Part shown: one piece after another, positions 28,301 through 38,089 of the stretch
Numbering within the stretch: the first letter of the stretch is position 1
Layout: each line of letters begins with the position of its first letter
Source: Strix aluco
Taxonomy: Eukaryota > Chordata > Aves > Strigiformes > Strigidae
Assembly (NCBI RefSeq): GCF_031877795.1
Contig: NC_133931.1
Location: 128,626,621 to 128,690,620, forward strand
DNA: 64,000 nucleotides
Direction: 5' to 3'
Notes under the pieces: model-generated
The model's input: only the letters and a program-made list of their open reading frames with translations
What the model was told of the DNA's origin: nothing
Database searches by the model: none
Position numbers and translations under genes: made by a program

Positions 28301-31300
28301 CAGTGCTGATATGTGAGAGTCAGATCTCAGTGACTGAGAAGCTGCATAGTTAGCATAGTATATAATATAAATGAGTATGCTGGAAAGAGGTATTAGATTG
28401 CTTTGTCATTTCATACATATTAGGCGGCCTTGTTATTTCATAGAAGCTAATGAAAGATACTTGACTACTATACGTTTCAGATTTTTGAGTGTTTCTTAAA
28501 TACTGCTAAGTAGGTCAAACATTTAAGTCAAAATGAAGGTAAATAGAACTAAGCTGTTAGAAGTTCTTGTGTCTTGTGTGTCAATATTCAAGTTCAGCAG
28601 TAATAGGTAATGGACTTTATTGCAAACAAGACTGCTGAAGCTACAAACATCTACCTTCTCTGAATCTGTAAGTGTAAATTACAAGTTGGGTAGTTGCTCT
28701 CATGTCAAATGGGAAACAGTCGAGAGAGACAACTCACGTCTGGTTCAAGGCAGCACATGAGCTTTAGCTGAACCAGACATGCTATCCAATTAGCATAGGC
28801 TTGCAGCTCTTCTTTGAGTGTCACAGCTAAGAGCAACTGTGGCAGCTGCCAAGAGCTTTTTGTCATGCTCCTTTTTTTTGTATGTCTCCAGATTGTTTTT
28901 GTCCACTTCCCGAAGCCTGATACAACTTCTTCTGTAAGAATTGGTGCAAGTGGCGAGCTGCTGCCTCCCTTCTCTCACTTAATGTAATCTTATGATGTAC
29001 TTAGAATGCTGAGGATAAAAGAAACTTAAACACTGGATGCAGAATTGAGAGCAAGACTCAGAGCAAGGTCTATCAGATGTTGTAACCTCTGGTTATCCTC
29101 ATTTGGAAGGATTTCTCTTGAAATACCTTCTTTACCAGGAGATTAATTTCTGAAGTCATGACCAATAATACTCACGCTGGATTGACCCATAGTTCTTAAG
29201 ACCTGTTTAGTTCCAATATTGTCTAATAAAACAGAGAATTTTAAGTTAAACATAGTAATACCTGATCAGTGGTGATTATATCTGTTCACTCCTAAACATA
29301 ATTCAGTAAAATTAAAGCAAGTACTACTGGGAATGGCATTTGCAATAACGTGTAAAATGACACTTCCACTTGATATATGAGGACTAGTTATCTAAAATGA
29401 CTTTTGGCTGAGTGTTTTGGGGCAAGGGGAGCTAAAAGTATATTTGCTCCTGAATGGTATAGGAAAGGTTTATCAGGAGTCTTTCACTGTCCTCTGATTA
29501 ACTTGGAGTTGGCACTATTGGATGTAAAACATCGTTTCCATTGGATTTCAGCTGTTTAAGCTGTAAAGAGAACAGTGTCTAGTGTTTTACTGTGCTACTT
29601 TCAGATCTATCAAGTGTCAAATATGTATCTTGAATGAAATACAGGACACGTAATAAGCACTTGCCAAGCTACATAGAGAAGTATGCAACCTAAACTAATT
29701 CTGTCAGGGAATCTGGTACCACCTCTTGCCACTCTGTGGAAAATGTTTTGAAGTTTGGTGCCTTGTGTTCTAAGTGGAACTTAATGAGTGTAGGGAGCTT
29801 AGGCAATGCCAATTGTAATAAAAATGTTAATTTCCAATACTGTTGCTAATTTTCTTTAAATGTCACGTAGATGTGTTTTGTATTTGGAAGGAGTGAAATA
29901 AAGAAGTGCTGCAAAAATTTGTGAGAATTGGACTGCTCAGTTGTCTTTCAGGTAACTAAATATATTAGGATCCATAGATCCTAGTTGCCAAAGGATTAAC
30001 ATGTCTGGAGGAAGGAGTGGAGGTGGTCTGGAAATAAAGTAAATGTTCTGTATTTGGGTTGAGTTTATATTAATGCAGGAATGTTACCTGAAGGCAGTAA
30101 AGGTTGAATGGTAGGCCAAGGATAAGAGTTTTTTGGTGTATAAGCTTACTTGTTGGCTAGAGTAGACTTAATGGACATTACAGCTCTTTGTTAAACCCAT
30201 GAAAGGCAAGAGTAAAATTTGAGAAGTAACTGCTTTCTAAGAGTTTAAAAATATAAAAATTTCAAGATCTCAAAATATTGTATATAATTCTTGACAATGC
30301 TGCCATCTAACCATGTTCTTATTGCACAAATACTTAAGATTTCTTTTTTAAAAAAGTAATTACAGAAAGGGGTAGTACCTTTCACGCAAGGTACTATACC
30401 AGGTAAATAGACTGTATTTCATGTTACCTGGCTGAAGCTTTATAAATGTGACTGGCTTACCCCTTCTTTGATAAATAAGGGCCACTATGTATAGTTTTGG
30501 TTTTAACTTTTACAAGTTGACTGCTTGTAATCTTGTAAATTTGAGTAATTATAGGATTTTTCAAACTTATTCCTTAATATTTGCTATTCACTATCAGGTA
30601 GGTAGTTGCAGTTACTAATACAATAATCAACACTAAGCAGTTGTGCTTCTTGGTTGACATCTTAAAGTAACCTGGCAGTTCAAAATTGCAACAAGGTAGA
30701 CAAAAGTATAGTCTTCCTTCAGTGCCATTAGCTTTTGACTTTTAGATAGAACAGTGAATGTTCAGTATCTGTGTGCAAGTGCACATGGAAAAGAGGTACG
30801 GTATGAAAAGGTCTGAGGGGGCTTCTTACAAGATCTGGCAGTGACTAGTGTAATCTTTCTCTTCCACTATTGTGGATCTGAACATTTGTGAATTGGGGTG
30901 GTTTGGCTTAGCCGTCTTCTGCCTCTTTGCCCTAAACAAATGAGCTGGAGAAGAGTCCAGGCTTGCCAGACATCAGTACAAAAATCTCAGTAGAAAAGAT
31001 AGCAGTAGTGTTCCTGTTCTTTCACAACAAAAGGTCAGCCTCTGAACTCTTATGGGATGCCTTTGTTTTTAGTATGCACTTCTGCCTAGCCCAAATCTGG
31101 TGTGTGGTTGAAAGTCTCTTTGAAACAATTGCTGTATGGAACAGTGATTGCTCAGCTAACCCTTACAGAAGATGGTATGCATGTCCAGAAACTTAGCGTA
31201 ATTGGATGGCTTTGCAATGCTTTCTGTGACAGGATTCTGGTAAAGTCATTAAGAATCTTCATGATGGAAACATGCTGCAACCTGGATTAAGTCATGCTCT

Positions 31301-31919
31301 TGTTCTGGTCCCCGGAGTTTTTAATACATGTAGAAGTGATCTTCATTTGTTCTTAGAAATTATTGTCCTGTTGCGGAAATGCTGTAAGTGGCTGCATGTG
31401 ACAGATGGTTGTGTATAATCGAAGTAGAACTAAGTCAAAATAGCAGCATCTTACATTTTAAAAGGATGATGATCCTACAGTAACTTTAACTTATAAACTG
31501 GTCAGTCTGAATCTGTTCTTCCTGAGCCATCTCTATGCTTAAATTTTTGTAGACTTGACTCTCACAAATGCATTTTGTAGGGTATACCTCACAAACGAGA
31601 AACGTTTTTTTCTGTAAGAATTTTTCATAGAGAAATGTCCTCTCCCTGCTAAATCATGAAATACCTATTCATGATTATAGTCTGAGAGAGTGCTTAAGAA
31701 CACTTTCAATTTATTATTACACTTCAGTGTTTGGGTAATAGAGCAACTATTACAAGAATTGCCTTTTGGTTTTGTTATATGGAGTACCTATTACGGTGAG
31801 TTCAGTAACTCAGGGTTTTATGTAATACCAGTAAGAAAATGATAAATGTGGTCCTGTTTTGTTTTACAGGTCTTCTCCAGGATTCTGATAATCCATACAG
31901 CAGATTTGAGAATGAATAA
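842..31919 (+). CDS. PTTG1IP2: PTTG1IP-family type I membrane protein, complete gene of 7 coding exons (PTTG1IP2 by synteny)
   Basis: Exons are 842-953, 5410-5462, 9527-9635, 13471-13579, 17125-17193, 23966-24012 and 31870-31919. All introns are GT-AG and the phases fit, giving 182 residues; human PTTG1IP has 180. Residues 1 to about 37 form a signal peptide. Residues 39-90 form a PSI domain with eight cysteines (39, 47, 50, 56, 59, 65, 80, 90) and the family motif ARWGVCW. N-glycosylation sequons are at N53 and N62. A membrane helix spans about 95-114, followed by a cysteine-rich juxtamembrane stretch (115-122) and a charged, probably coiled-coil tail. The protein ends in NPYSRF plus three residues; YSRF is a YxxPhi sorting-type motif. 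PTTG1IP proteins bind securin (PTTG1) and shuttle between membranes and nucleus; that role is inferred from the family. CDK14 lies immediately downstream, which favours PTTG1IP2 over PTTG1IP; the family call is firm and the paralogue call less so. Confidence 0.9.
954..5409 (+). other. PTTG1IP2 intron 1
   Basis: GC-rich for the first 400 bp as the tail of the CpG island, then AT-rich. A poly-G run lies near 2,766-2,780. A 22-bp tandem duplication with the core GTTAATTGGTAC lies at 4,207-4,250. No recognisable element or gene. Confidence 0.8.
5410..5462 (+). CDS. PTTG1IP2: PTTG1IP2 coding exon 2 (start of PSI domain)
   Basis: The acceptor TTGTTCCAG is followed by codons for [17 protein letters not shown], the first half of the PSI domain, with three cysteines and the N53 sequon. 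The exon ends in phase 0 at the donor [19 protein letters not shown] matches the PTTG1IP family signature. Confidence 0.92.
5463..9526 (+). other. PTTG1IP2 intron 2
   Basis: AT-rich intron. It contains one degraded CR1 scrap (8,270-8,400, listed separately), a short CTG run near 6,590 and short A/T homopolymers. Nothing else is recognised. Confidence 0.8.
8270..8400 (-). mobile_element. Old CR1 LINE 3' fragment
   Basis: The reverse complement carries the CR1 3' UTR pattern of a GA(T/C)GA(C/T)T.TAGGTCTCTTC block followed by GAATGA near the terminus. On the + strand this appears as a run close to AGTCATTCAGGTTAGAAGAGACC, then TCATCTAGCTCAGCCTGC. It is only about 130 bp long and diverged, consistent with an ancient, 5'-truncated insertion. 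Confidence 0.6.
9527..9635 (+). CDS. PTTG1IP2: PTTG1IP2 coding exon 3 (rest of PSI domain)
   Basis: The acceptor TTTTGCACAG is followed by codons for [15 protein letters not shown] and onward to ARWGVCW, giving five PSI cysteines and the N62 sequon. The donor A|GTAGGT leaves phase 1 and makes residue 92 isoleucine (ATA) where PTTG1IP has valine. A GT five bases further down would add an in-frame TAG, so the upstream donor is chosen. Confidence 0.9.
9636..13470 (+). other. PTTG1IP2 intron 3
   Basis: AT-rich intron containing an antisense solo LTR at 10,916-11,468 (listed separately). Otherwise there are only short homopolymers such as the T run near 11,729-11,741. Nothing else is recognised. 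Confidence 0.8.
10916..11468 (-). mobile_element. Solo LTR of an avian endogenous retrovirus (ERVL-like family, copy A)
   Basis: A block of about 550 bp bounded by TG and CA, in reverse orientation to the gene. It contains the family landmark TGAGATAAAGACAGTTTAATA on the + strand, and the other end reads as a diverged form of the family start (GGCTGGGATAGAGTTAA-like). It shares these blocks in the same order with the copy at 32,736-33,232. There is no internal retroviral region and no clean target duplication. It is a fossil of moderate to old age. Confidence 0.75.
13471..13579 (+). CDS. PTTG1IP2: PTTG1IP2 coding exon 4 (membrane helix)
   Basis: The acceptor TATTTTTCAG is followed by codons for [20 protein letters not shown], the single transmembrane helix. 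Seven cysteine/tyrosine-alternating residues (CCCYCCYC type) and a basic stop-transfer segment RRRSR follow. NFEALI and the cysteine cluster match the PTTG1IP family. The exon ends in phase 2 at AG|GTAAAT. Confidence 0.92.
13580..17124 (+). other. PTTG1IP2 intron 4
   Basis: AT-rich intron in which I recognise no gene, repeat family or RNA. Short open frames here show no similarity I can name. Confidence 0.75.
17125..17193 (+). CDS. PTTG1IP2: PTTG1IP2 coding exon 5 (acidic then basic tail), tandem acceptor
   Basis: Encodes [24 protein letters not shown], the charged cytosolic segment corresponding to the REERR region of PTTG1IP. The acceptor reads GTAGTAG, so splicing can occur after 17,124 or after 17,127 without changing frame. 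This gives two serines or one (182 or 181 residues). The donor is AG|GTAAGT, phase 2. Confidence 0.9.
17194..23965 (+). other. PTTG1IP2 intron 5
   Basis: Holds a + strand CR1 3' end (20,511-21,017), a CTC repeat near 22,696 inside an unexplained 597-bp open frame without an ATG start (22,343-22,939), and AT-rich runs around 23,690-23,830. No other feature is recognised. Confidence 0.75.
20511..21017 (+). mobile_element. CR1 LINE, 5'-truncated 3' end
   Basis: About 500 bp of the CR1 reverse-transcriptase C terminus and 3' UTR. Recognisable pieces include the decayed FWGPQYKKD segment at the left edge, the GGACAGGCTGAGAGAGTTGG block and the TTGTTCAGCCTGGAGAAGA block. The right end reads ATGATCTTTAAGGTCCCTTC, then CCATTCTGTAAGTCTAT, the degenerate CR1 terminus. 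Same orientation as the host gene. The RT frame is interrupted, so this is a dead 3' fragment. Confidence 0.88.
23966..24012 (+). CDS. PTTG1IP2: PTTG1IP2 coding exon 6
   Basis: The acceptor TTATTGCAG is followed by codons for [25 protein letters not shown] is an exact family signature of PTTG1IP ([10 protein letters not shown] in human). The donor G|GTATGT leaves phase 1. Confidence 0.93.
25596..26713 (-). mobile_element. CR1 LINE with long open RT C-terminal frame
   Basis: About 1.1 kb of CR1 running right to left. An uninterrupted frame of about 340 codons (26,705 to 25,681) encodes the second half of the reverse transcriptase. It includes the landmark [20 protein letters not shown] and the catalytic box FADDTKL, then the conserved segments [29 protein letters not shown] and [13 protein letters not shown]. 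The 3' UTR and the terminal octamer-like repeat (CACAGAATCACAGAATCA on the + strand) follow at 25,596-25,680. The 5' end is truncated, as is usual for CR1, so endonuclease and ORF1 are missing. The open frame suggests a younger insertion than the other LINE pieces here. Confidence 0.95.
28738..28778. repeat. Perfect 10-bp inverted repeat (stem-loop)
   Basis: GTCTGGTTCA at 28,738-28,747 is exactly complementary to TGAACCAGAC at 28,769-28,778, with a 21-nt loop. Extending outward by three bases gives a 13-bp stem with one mismatch. It is intronic and of unknown meaning; it could be chance or the remnant of a small palindromic element. Confidence 0.5.
31870..31919 (+). CDS. PTTG1IP2: PTTG1IP2 coding exon 7 (C terminus and stop)
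   Basis: The acceptor TGTTTTACAG is followed by codons for [15 protein letters not shown] and TAA (31,917-31,919). Human PTTG1IP ends NPYARFENN, so the terminus and its tyrosine motif are conserved. The hexamer AATAAA (31,915-31,920) overlaps the stop codon. Confidence 0.93.
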
Positions 31920-32735
31920 AGCTGAGCACCTTCCACTAGAACTTGTAACTGCAGAATACAGGAAAATAGTTTGTTTTCATTTGCCCTTTGGGCTTTTTTT
32001 CCCAGGTTTTTCTTCCTGGTTGTAAAACTAGGAGTGGACAAAGACTTCAAGAAATACATGTTTCTATCTTCTACCCATCTCAAACTATTTTTTTTATAAA
32101 TGCTTTTGGTTGTTGAAATGTTTGCTGATTTATTTTTTTTTATGGTGTCATTTAAGTGTGAAATACTATCTTTCCTCCTCTTAAAACTATTACTCGATGT
32201 TAGGTGGCCGATAGTCACAGTCATGTGTTTGAGTTCAGTCTTAATTGCCACTTAAAACAGTTGTTCCCATGTTCCTAAATATTTTTCCCTACTGTATCTT
32301 TTTTTATAAAAATAAAAGGCAACATGGAAGCACAGCTTCACAGAGCAGAAATAGGTCATGTTGCTATTGATGAGAAAATATACCAGGCACACTCTTACGT
32401 ACTACCATAGTATGAGAATTGGGTGGAGTTTTTTTCTCTGGAAAAAGATCTTAGAGTGTAATGTCTAAGGGTTGACAGAGGGGAGCATATTTGTCTTTGA
32501 ATAATTCAATTCAGTCATGGAAATGTTAATATGTACTTTGGATATATCACTGATGTGAGAAAGAAATTACTTCAGTTAGCAAAATTTGAAGAAGGTAGTC
32601 CTTGAAATAAACAGTGTTATGTGTGCCTAAATTTAAGGAGAAACATCAGTCTGTGAACAGTTTCTTCTGTCAGCCTAATGTATCATTAACAAAAAAAAAA
32701 AAAAAAGCTGCCACAATTCTGCAGTTTACCAAGGT
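31920..32735 (+). other. Probable 3' UTR of PTTG1IP2
   Basis: AT-rich sequence following the stop codon. A canonical AATAAA at 32,311-32,316, about 390 bp after the stop, is the first good poly(A) signal past the one overlapping the stop. An A-rich tract (about 32,690-32,706) abuts the solo LTR that follows. The true transcript end is not visible from sequence. Confidence 0.55.
32311..32316 (+). terminator. Candidate poly(A) signal AATAAA
   Basis: AATAAA in a T-rich then A-rich setting about 390 bp past the PTTG1IP2 stop codon. A second candidate lies at 33,508-33,513, beyond the solo LTR; use of the second would place the LTR inside the 3' UTR. Confidence 0.45.
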
Positions 32736-33232
32736 TGACCCTGGCCAGCAGCTAAGCACCACCCAGCTCCTTGCTCCTTCCCTCCCTGCAGTGGGCTGAG
32801 GGAGAGGATGGGAACAGCAAAAGTGAGAAAGCTCTTGGGTTGAGATAAAGACAGTTTAATAAGTGAAGAAAAGGAGGAGGGGGGGAACAAGTCCTGCAAA
32901 GGCAAACGCTGCCTCTCAGAAGCAGACCTCAGCTCCCCCTTCCCCTCAGTTTTCGTTGCTGAGCATAATGCTGTATGGCCTGGAACATCCCTCTGGCCAG
33001 TTCTGGCCAGCTCTCCCAACCGTGTCCCCTGCCAGCCTCTGGCCCGCCCCTGGCCTACTGCCTGGAGCAGGCGGAGTGGGGAAAAATGAAATCTTGATGC
33101 TGTGCGAGCACTGCTCAGTAAAAGCCAAAGCACTGCTGTGTTACCAGCACTGTTCTAGCCACACGTCCAAAGCAAAACACCATATGGGCTGCTATGAAGA
33201 CCATTACCTCCTTCCCAGCCAGACCCATAACA
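32736..33232 (-). mobile_element. Solo LTR of an avian endogenous retrovirus (ERVL-like family, copy B)
   Basis: About 500 bp of the same LTR family as at 10,916-11,468, in the same antisense orientation. It shares TGAGATAAAGACAGTTTAATA and the block CTGGAACATCCCTCTGGCCAG near its middle. It is GC-richer than its surroundings. There is no internal coding region and no clear target duplication. It is a fossil of moderate age, lying about 0.8 kb beyond the PTTG1IP2 stop codon. Confidence 0.78.
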
Positions 33233-33507
33233 GTGAGAAAGCAGTATTTTTTTAACCTTTTATTGTTTGTTTGATATTTCCGAAATGTGATTTATGTCAT
33301 GTCTTTCTTTTCATAGAGGTGGTTAATTGAGCATTTTTAATAGCTTACCAGTATGATGCAGCAAGCGAAGAGCTCTTCCTGCTCCCCTGTCTAATTGAAG
33401 TTCCCATTTATTCTGTACTCTTCAAATAACTTCCCTTGCTGTATATTATCCGTTAAACAAATGTACAGTATTGAAGATGTTCATCTTATTTTTATCAACA
33501 TTCCTAA

Positions 33508-33513
33508 AATAAA
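33508..33513 (+). terminator. Second candidate poly(A) signal AATAAA
   Basis: AATAAA within CCTAAAATAAACAC, followed within 30-60 bp by GT/T-rich sequence (TTTTGTTCTGTTTAGTTCTG), a plausible downstream element. It could serve a long PTTG1IP2 3' UTR that reads through the solo LTR. Confidence 0.35.
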
Positions 33514-33519
33514 CACTTT

Positions 33520-36500
33520 AACATCTTTAATTTTGTTCTGTTTAGTTCTGTTGTTCTGTACAATTTTAAATTAACTTGGTTTGAAAAAAGTGATCAAGTA
33601 TGAGTTTGGGAGAAGGGAGAGGACGCAGTTTTGGTTTTGCTGTTTTTCTGACAGAAGAATAAAATCTTAACAGCATACAGGTGTGGTGAGAATTAAATCT
33701 TGCCTGTGGGTGATGAGGTGAACTGCCATTCCTCCCAGTGCTAAAGAACCTGCCTCTACTTGGGCTTTAGTAACTATCACTTATCACTGATTTTGGTACA
33801 GTGTTCACTTCCATTCTTTCACAGTTTTTACTTCTGTAAACACTTTCTCTGTATATGGTTTCTCAGGAATTTATGTAAAAATGTGCTTCCCAGTTCCTGA
33901 ATCTGTATTGTACTTAGTGTTAATGGAATAATGGTCTAGTTTTCCTTTTTTTCTTAACTCATCTTTAGCATGGTGTTTAATTTTATGTTTCTTCATCTGT
34001 CATCTGTTGTCAAGTCTGAAATATTATTCAAATGGCTGTCTTTGAAGAATGATGGTCTGTGATAAGAGTGAGTTGATAGTGTGGAAATAAAACATGCTGA
34101 TGGTTTTCCCTGGAGAAAACTTTTGCAAAAATGATGAAGGTCTGCCTGCTGTCTCAGACCCAAGTAGTGACATTCCTGACTTAATAGAAGAGCATTTTTC
34201 TTCAGCACCTGCTACAGTGTATGAAGGGCTGTCACGTATTCTAACAAAGGGGGGTGCAGGAACAACCTTTCTTACAGTTTCAAAGATGGCAAAGTACTTG
34301 GAGAACTAAAATATGTTGAGGCTGTGGAACGGGTGCTGCATTGCTGGAGAACAGTTGTGTTACATTTAAAGAGAAGGCTGAGTGAAATCCATGCAGTCTC
34401 GTACACCTTGTTAGTTAGCTTGGTCATTCCTAAGCCACAGTTGCAGGCATCACAAGGTAACAACTGTTGTGTAATTTACCTTAATGAGACTTACCATAGA
34501 CTAAACATTATAGTGTAGGCTGTAATTTATACAAAATGTGAAGTTGGACATCTAATACTGTATAATTTTGCTTACACAGTTAAAAACAAGACTATTAATT
34601 CAATGAGACTATTGTGGACAGCAGCCTTAAAGCTTAATAGAAAACACAAAAATCCCTAAACAATCCCCAGACTTTTCAGATTATTTAACCTTTTTTGCTA
34701 TGTTCATTGGAGCAATTAATTGGATGAAAAATATCCTTATTTCAAGATATTAATTGCAGCCTTCTCTGTTTTCTTCTATGTCAGTATTTCTTACTTTTAC
34801 AGAAATATTGAATTTATCTTATCAATAGAAAAGTTGCTAGTCTTTGTATTTCAGTGTAGCCACAAGTAATTTGGAAAACAGCTGTAGACAGAGGTAACCT
34901 ATCTTTGGTTCTCAGGTGTGTGAACAAAGGCATTTATCATTTTCAGTATCAGCTTCCCCTCCTCCACACTTTTTCAACAAAAGAGATAGCAAGGATGCAT
35001 CTTAAAACCGAAATGAAAGTAGGGAAACAGCATAACATAAGCCTGAGAGCCATAATATCTCTGCTAATCATTTGTTTTTCTCAAGACTTCCCTTTCATTC
35101 ACACTATTCTCTCTCCTCTGTCTTTACACTTTTTTAGTGGGTTTTGCTTGTTAATTTTAGTAGTGAGGGAATTGCTATCTGAAAAGAGCAGCAATCTTGG
35201 AAATGAAAAAGTTAAAATGTGTGTTTATCTTTCCACAGAACAGAGCTTCTGGTACTGAAAACTCAAGTGGGTCAGCCTTAAGAGTAATGTTGCTGGGTGT
35301 GATTTGTTTATATGAAGAGAATTTTAGTAGATTGAAGCATGCTGTTTTAACTTACCTTAATGGAGGAATGTACTTTTTGCCACTTCTGAAATCTTGGATT
35401 TGATGACGAGTCCATTATGTTGTCTGCACCATGTCTTGCTTAATTGGTATTTGATTATTAAGTAAGCATATGGAAATAATTTTCAAAACCAGTCAATTTT
35501 CTGTTTGTTTGGGTTTTTTTCTTACAGTATCTTTGTTTCAGGCTCCCATATGTAGTCTGCATCATCTATACTTTCAAAAAATCAGTGTGCCAAACTGCAG
35601 TTTCTTATTACACCAAGTATGTGCCTGAGGAGTGGCTCTGAACTGCATGCCAGTGTCTTGCAACCCTAGGATGCCTCCGACTGAACCGCTGGACATGCAG
35701 TTCTCTAGATTTTTAGTTTGTCCAGAAAGAAGTGGGAGAGAATCAGCTAGCATGCTCTTCTTACCCTCCTTCTTCTGAGTGTCAGGAACCAAACAGACAC
35801 AGAGTGAAGAGGAAAAAAGACACTTTGAGAGGAAAGGATGGGGAGATGATCAGTGCGAGAGTGGGGAAAACAGTAGTCTGTGGTGGTGGGGAAGTTGGCA
35901 GCAACTGCACATGGCTGTACCCCCAGATCCTGCCTGTCTCTGGGCTTGATCACCTTCAGTTTTGGGGCTCTAAATCAGCCAGCATCTCTGACTGCCTTGT
36001 GCTTCAAAGTGTGAATCGGGGAGGTTATGTGGGTAGATGCTTTTCAAGGCTCACACATGCTCTCATCTTTTCCTAAGATGGCAGGGCCAAGCTTGCTGTC
36101 AGTTGGCTGATTTATCCAGTCTGTTGTCCTGGTCCTAGAACAGGCACTTGGAGGACAGAGAGGAGGGAATGCTTGTCAAAGTAGGTAGAGAGTGGCATTT
36201 CATGCCTGAAATACCATTTTTTCCAGAATATTCCGGAAACCACGTTTCTGTTTGGTGACACTTGACAGAATCCTCTGAGACCATTCCCCAAATGCTGCTT
36301 CACCCAAAACTTAAAAGAAAGGGTCAAGGTTCTGATACCTTCAAGCAAAATCCCAAACTTATAGATCCTTCATTTATTTTAATGGCTGCACATGGTTTAT
36401 AGTCAATCTCTGACTGAGCAAACAGTCTTTGTTTTGGCATCACTAAGGCTTTGGACTTGGCATGAGAGGATCAAATGTTTAAACATTTAGAAGTGTGTGG

Positions 36501-38080
36501 TGGCTTTCAAGCGCAGAGCTCTATTTTGTCAACTCCATGTCATGTTCATGTCTAGATCTTCTTGTCATGTATCTCTGGTTATGTGTGAGTTCAAGTGCAT
36601 TTTTCCTCAACAACACACTTTAGTTATCAAAAAACCAGTTTCTGCTTTCTTTTCTGATGCTGAGTTCCTACAACAGATATTAAATGTGTGAGATGAGAAC
36701 ATTCTTTGTTCCACTCTGACTCTTCATGGCTGCTTTAAGCCATGGTGAAATGTGCAAGCAGTGAATGAACCAAACCATCCATGAACAGGAAAAGTTGTGA
36801 AGGGAGGCAAAAGGGAATAGGTAGTGGGGAAACATTAGAACAGTGGTCAAAAGAAAGTGTTTTCTTTTGCACATCTTTGATAAGATTTGCTTTTGTATTT
36901 TGTTATGTCCTGTCATCTTAAATAGAAATCAAAATGCTCAGCTACATTATATTGCCATATCAAACGCTCCCAGGTTGATTCACTTCCTGTATCAACCTAG
37001 TGGCTTACTGTTTATAGGAAGGCTTGCTGAAAATCACACACTTTCGCAGTTTACAAAGAAACTATTTAGTGGTGTCTTAAGTGAGCTTCCACAAAGCAGG
37101 AAGGGCAGAAGCTAAGTCTAGACCTAGAGAAAACTGCCAGTGGATTTCAGCAGCCTAGTAAGTTTATCAGCTTCTGACTGAATGTCTCGACCATCAGTAT
37201 GTATTATTAATCAAATGGAGTGACTTTTTTCTTGCTGATATAGCAATTGCTTCTAAACAAGAAAAAGTAATAGAGGGCAGAGTTTTTGAGCTGTCACTTT
37301 GAGTCAAGTGCTTGCGTGGCAGATAAATGGGTAATAGAGTAAGCAAAGTCACTTTGAGAACCATGTAGGTTTGAATCTGTTTGTGTATTAACATGATGAA
37401 GTAAGATGCAGGATGAAGATAAAAGTTATTTGCAGTTGGTCCAGGGGCATGTTTTTTCGCTTTCTTTTAACTTTTGACCTTCACTCCAATCTGTGCAAGG
37501 AGCTGTCAAGTAGCAGCACAGCAAAAAGGATTAGGAAATGTTTAATTACCTCAAGTTGAGGTGGATTTTCATAGCACTGTTTCTGTCACAGTTCCTGAGC
37601 TAACTACATCTCTGACCTGCATCTCAAGGGCAACCTTTCTTACACCCCTACTTGTCACCTGGCTTGAAATAGATCAGCACTTGGTGTTCTCAAACCAGCC
37701 CTAGTTACTTATTTCTCATGCATCAATTCAGGAATCACACCCCCCCACACTCTTGCCCTCACGGAGAATGTCCTTCAAGCTCCCATTACTTCTTTTCATT
37801 ACTTCTTTTTCCTTTGTATGAACTTGGCACTTATAACCAGATTACCTCTTAAGTCTTCAGCCCTGGCAAAACACGGTTTGCAATTTTTCAAGGTAGTAAT
37901 ATCCAAGGTGAAAATTTTGCCTATTGTGTTGCAGAAGTACCAAATTTTTCTTTAATTTTGCCTATTGTACTGCAGAAGTACTGAATTTAATGCTTCAGTC
38001 TTCTTCCTGTATGTTCTTGAAATTCCACTAATCTAGATCGCTACAGAGTGAATTCCGATCAGTTAAGCACTGGACAATTG
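33520..38080. other. Intergenic, no gene recognised
   Basis: AT-rich. Short open frames such as 34,094-34,309 (71 codons) have no similarity I can name. A two-copy tandem duplication with a 41-bp period lies at 37,913-37,987 (listed separately). Confidence 0.65.
37913..37987. repeat. Two-copy tandem duplication, 41-bp period
   Basis: AATTTTGCCTATTGT, then a GCAGAAGTAC core, occurs at 37,913 and again at 37,954. The two copies differ at a few positions, so the duplication is not recent. It is non-coding. Confidence 0.7.
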
Positions 38081-38089
38081 AGATTGTTA

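Larger units (their letters stand above)
24013..31869 (+). other. PTTG1IP2 intron 6
   Basis: The longest intron of the gene, nearly 7.9 kb. It contains the antisense CR1 at 25,596-26,713 and a 10-bp perfect inverted repeat (28,738-28,747 with 28,769-28,778). The rest is AT-rich sequence with no recognised gene or repeat. Confidence 0.75.

Noticed and set aside
32726-33255. Frames of 130 and 135 codons on both strands
   Set aside because: They lie inside solo LTR copy B and reflect its GC-rich composition, not a gene.
34094-34309. 71-codon frame with protein-like composition downstream of PTTG1IP2
   Set aside because: No family recognised, no splice context and length within chance expectation; kept only as part of the intergenic description.
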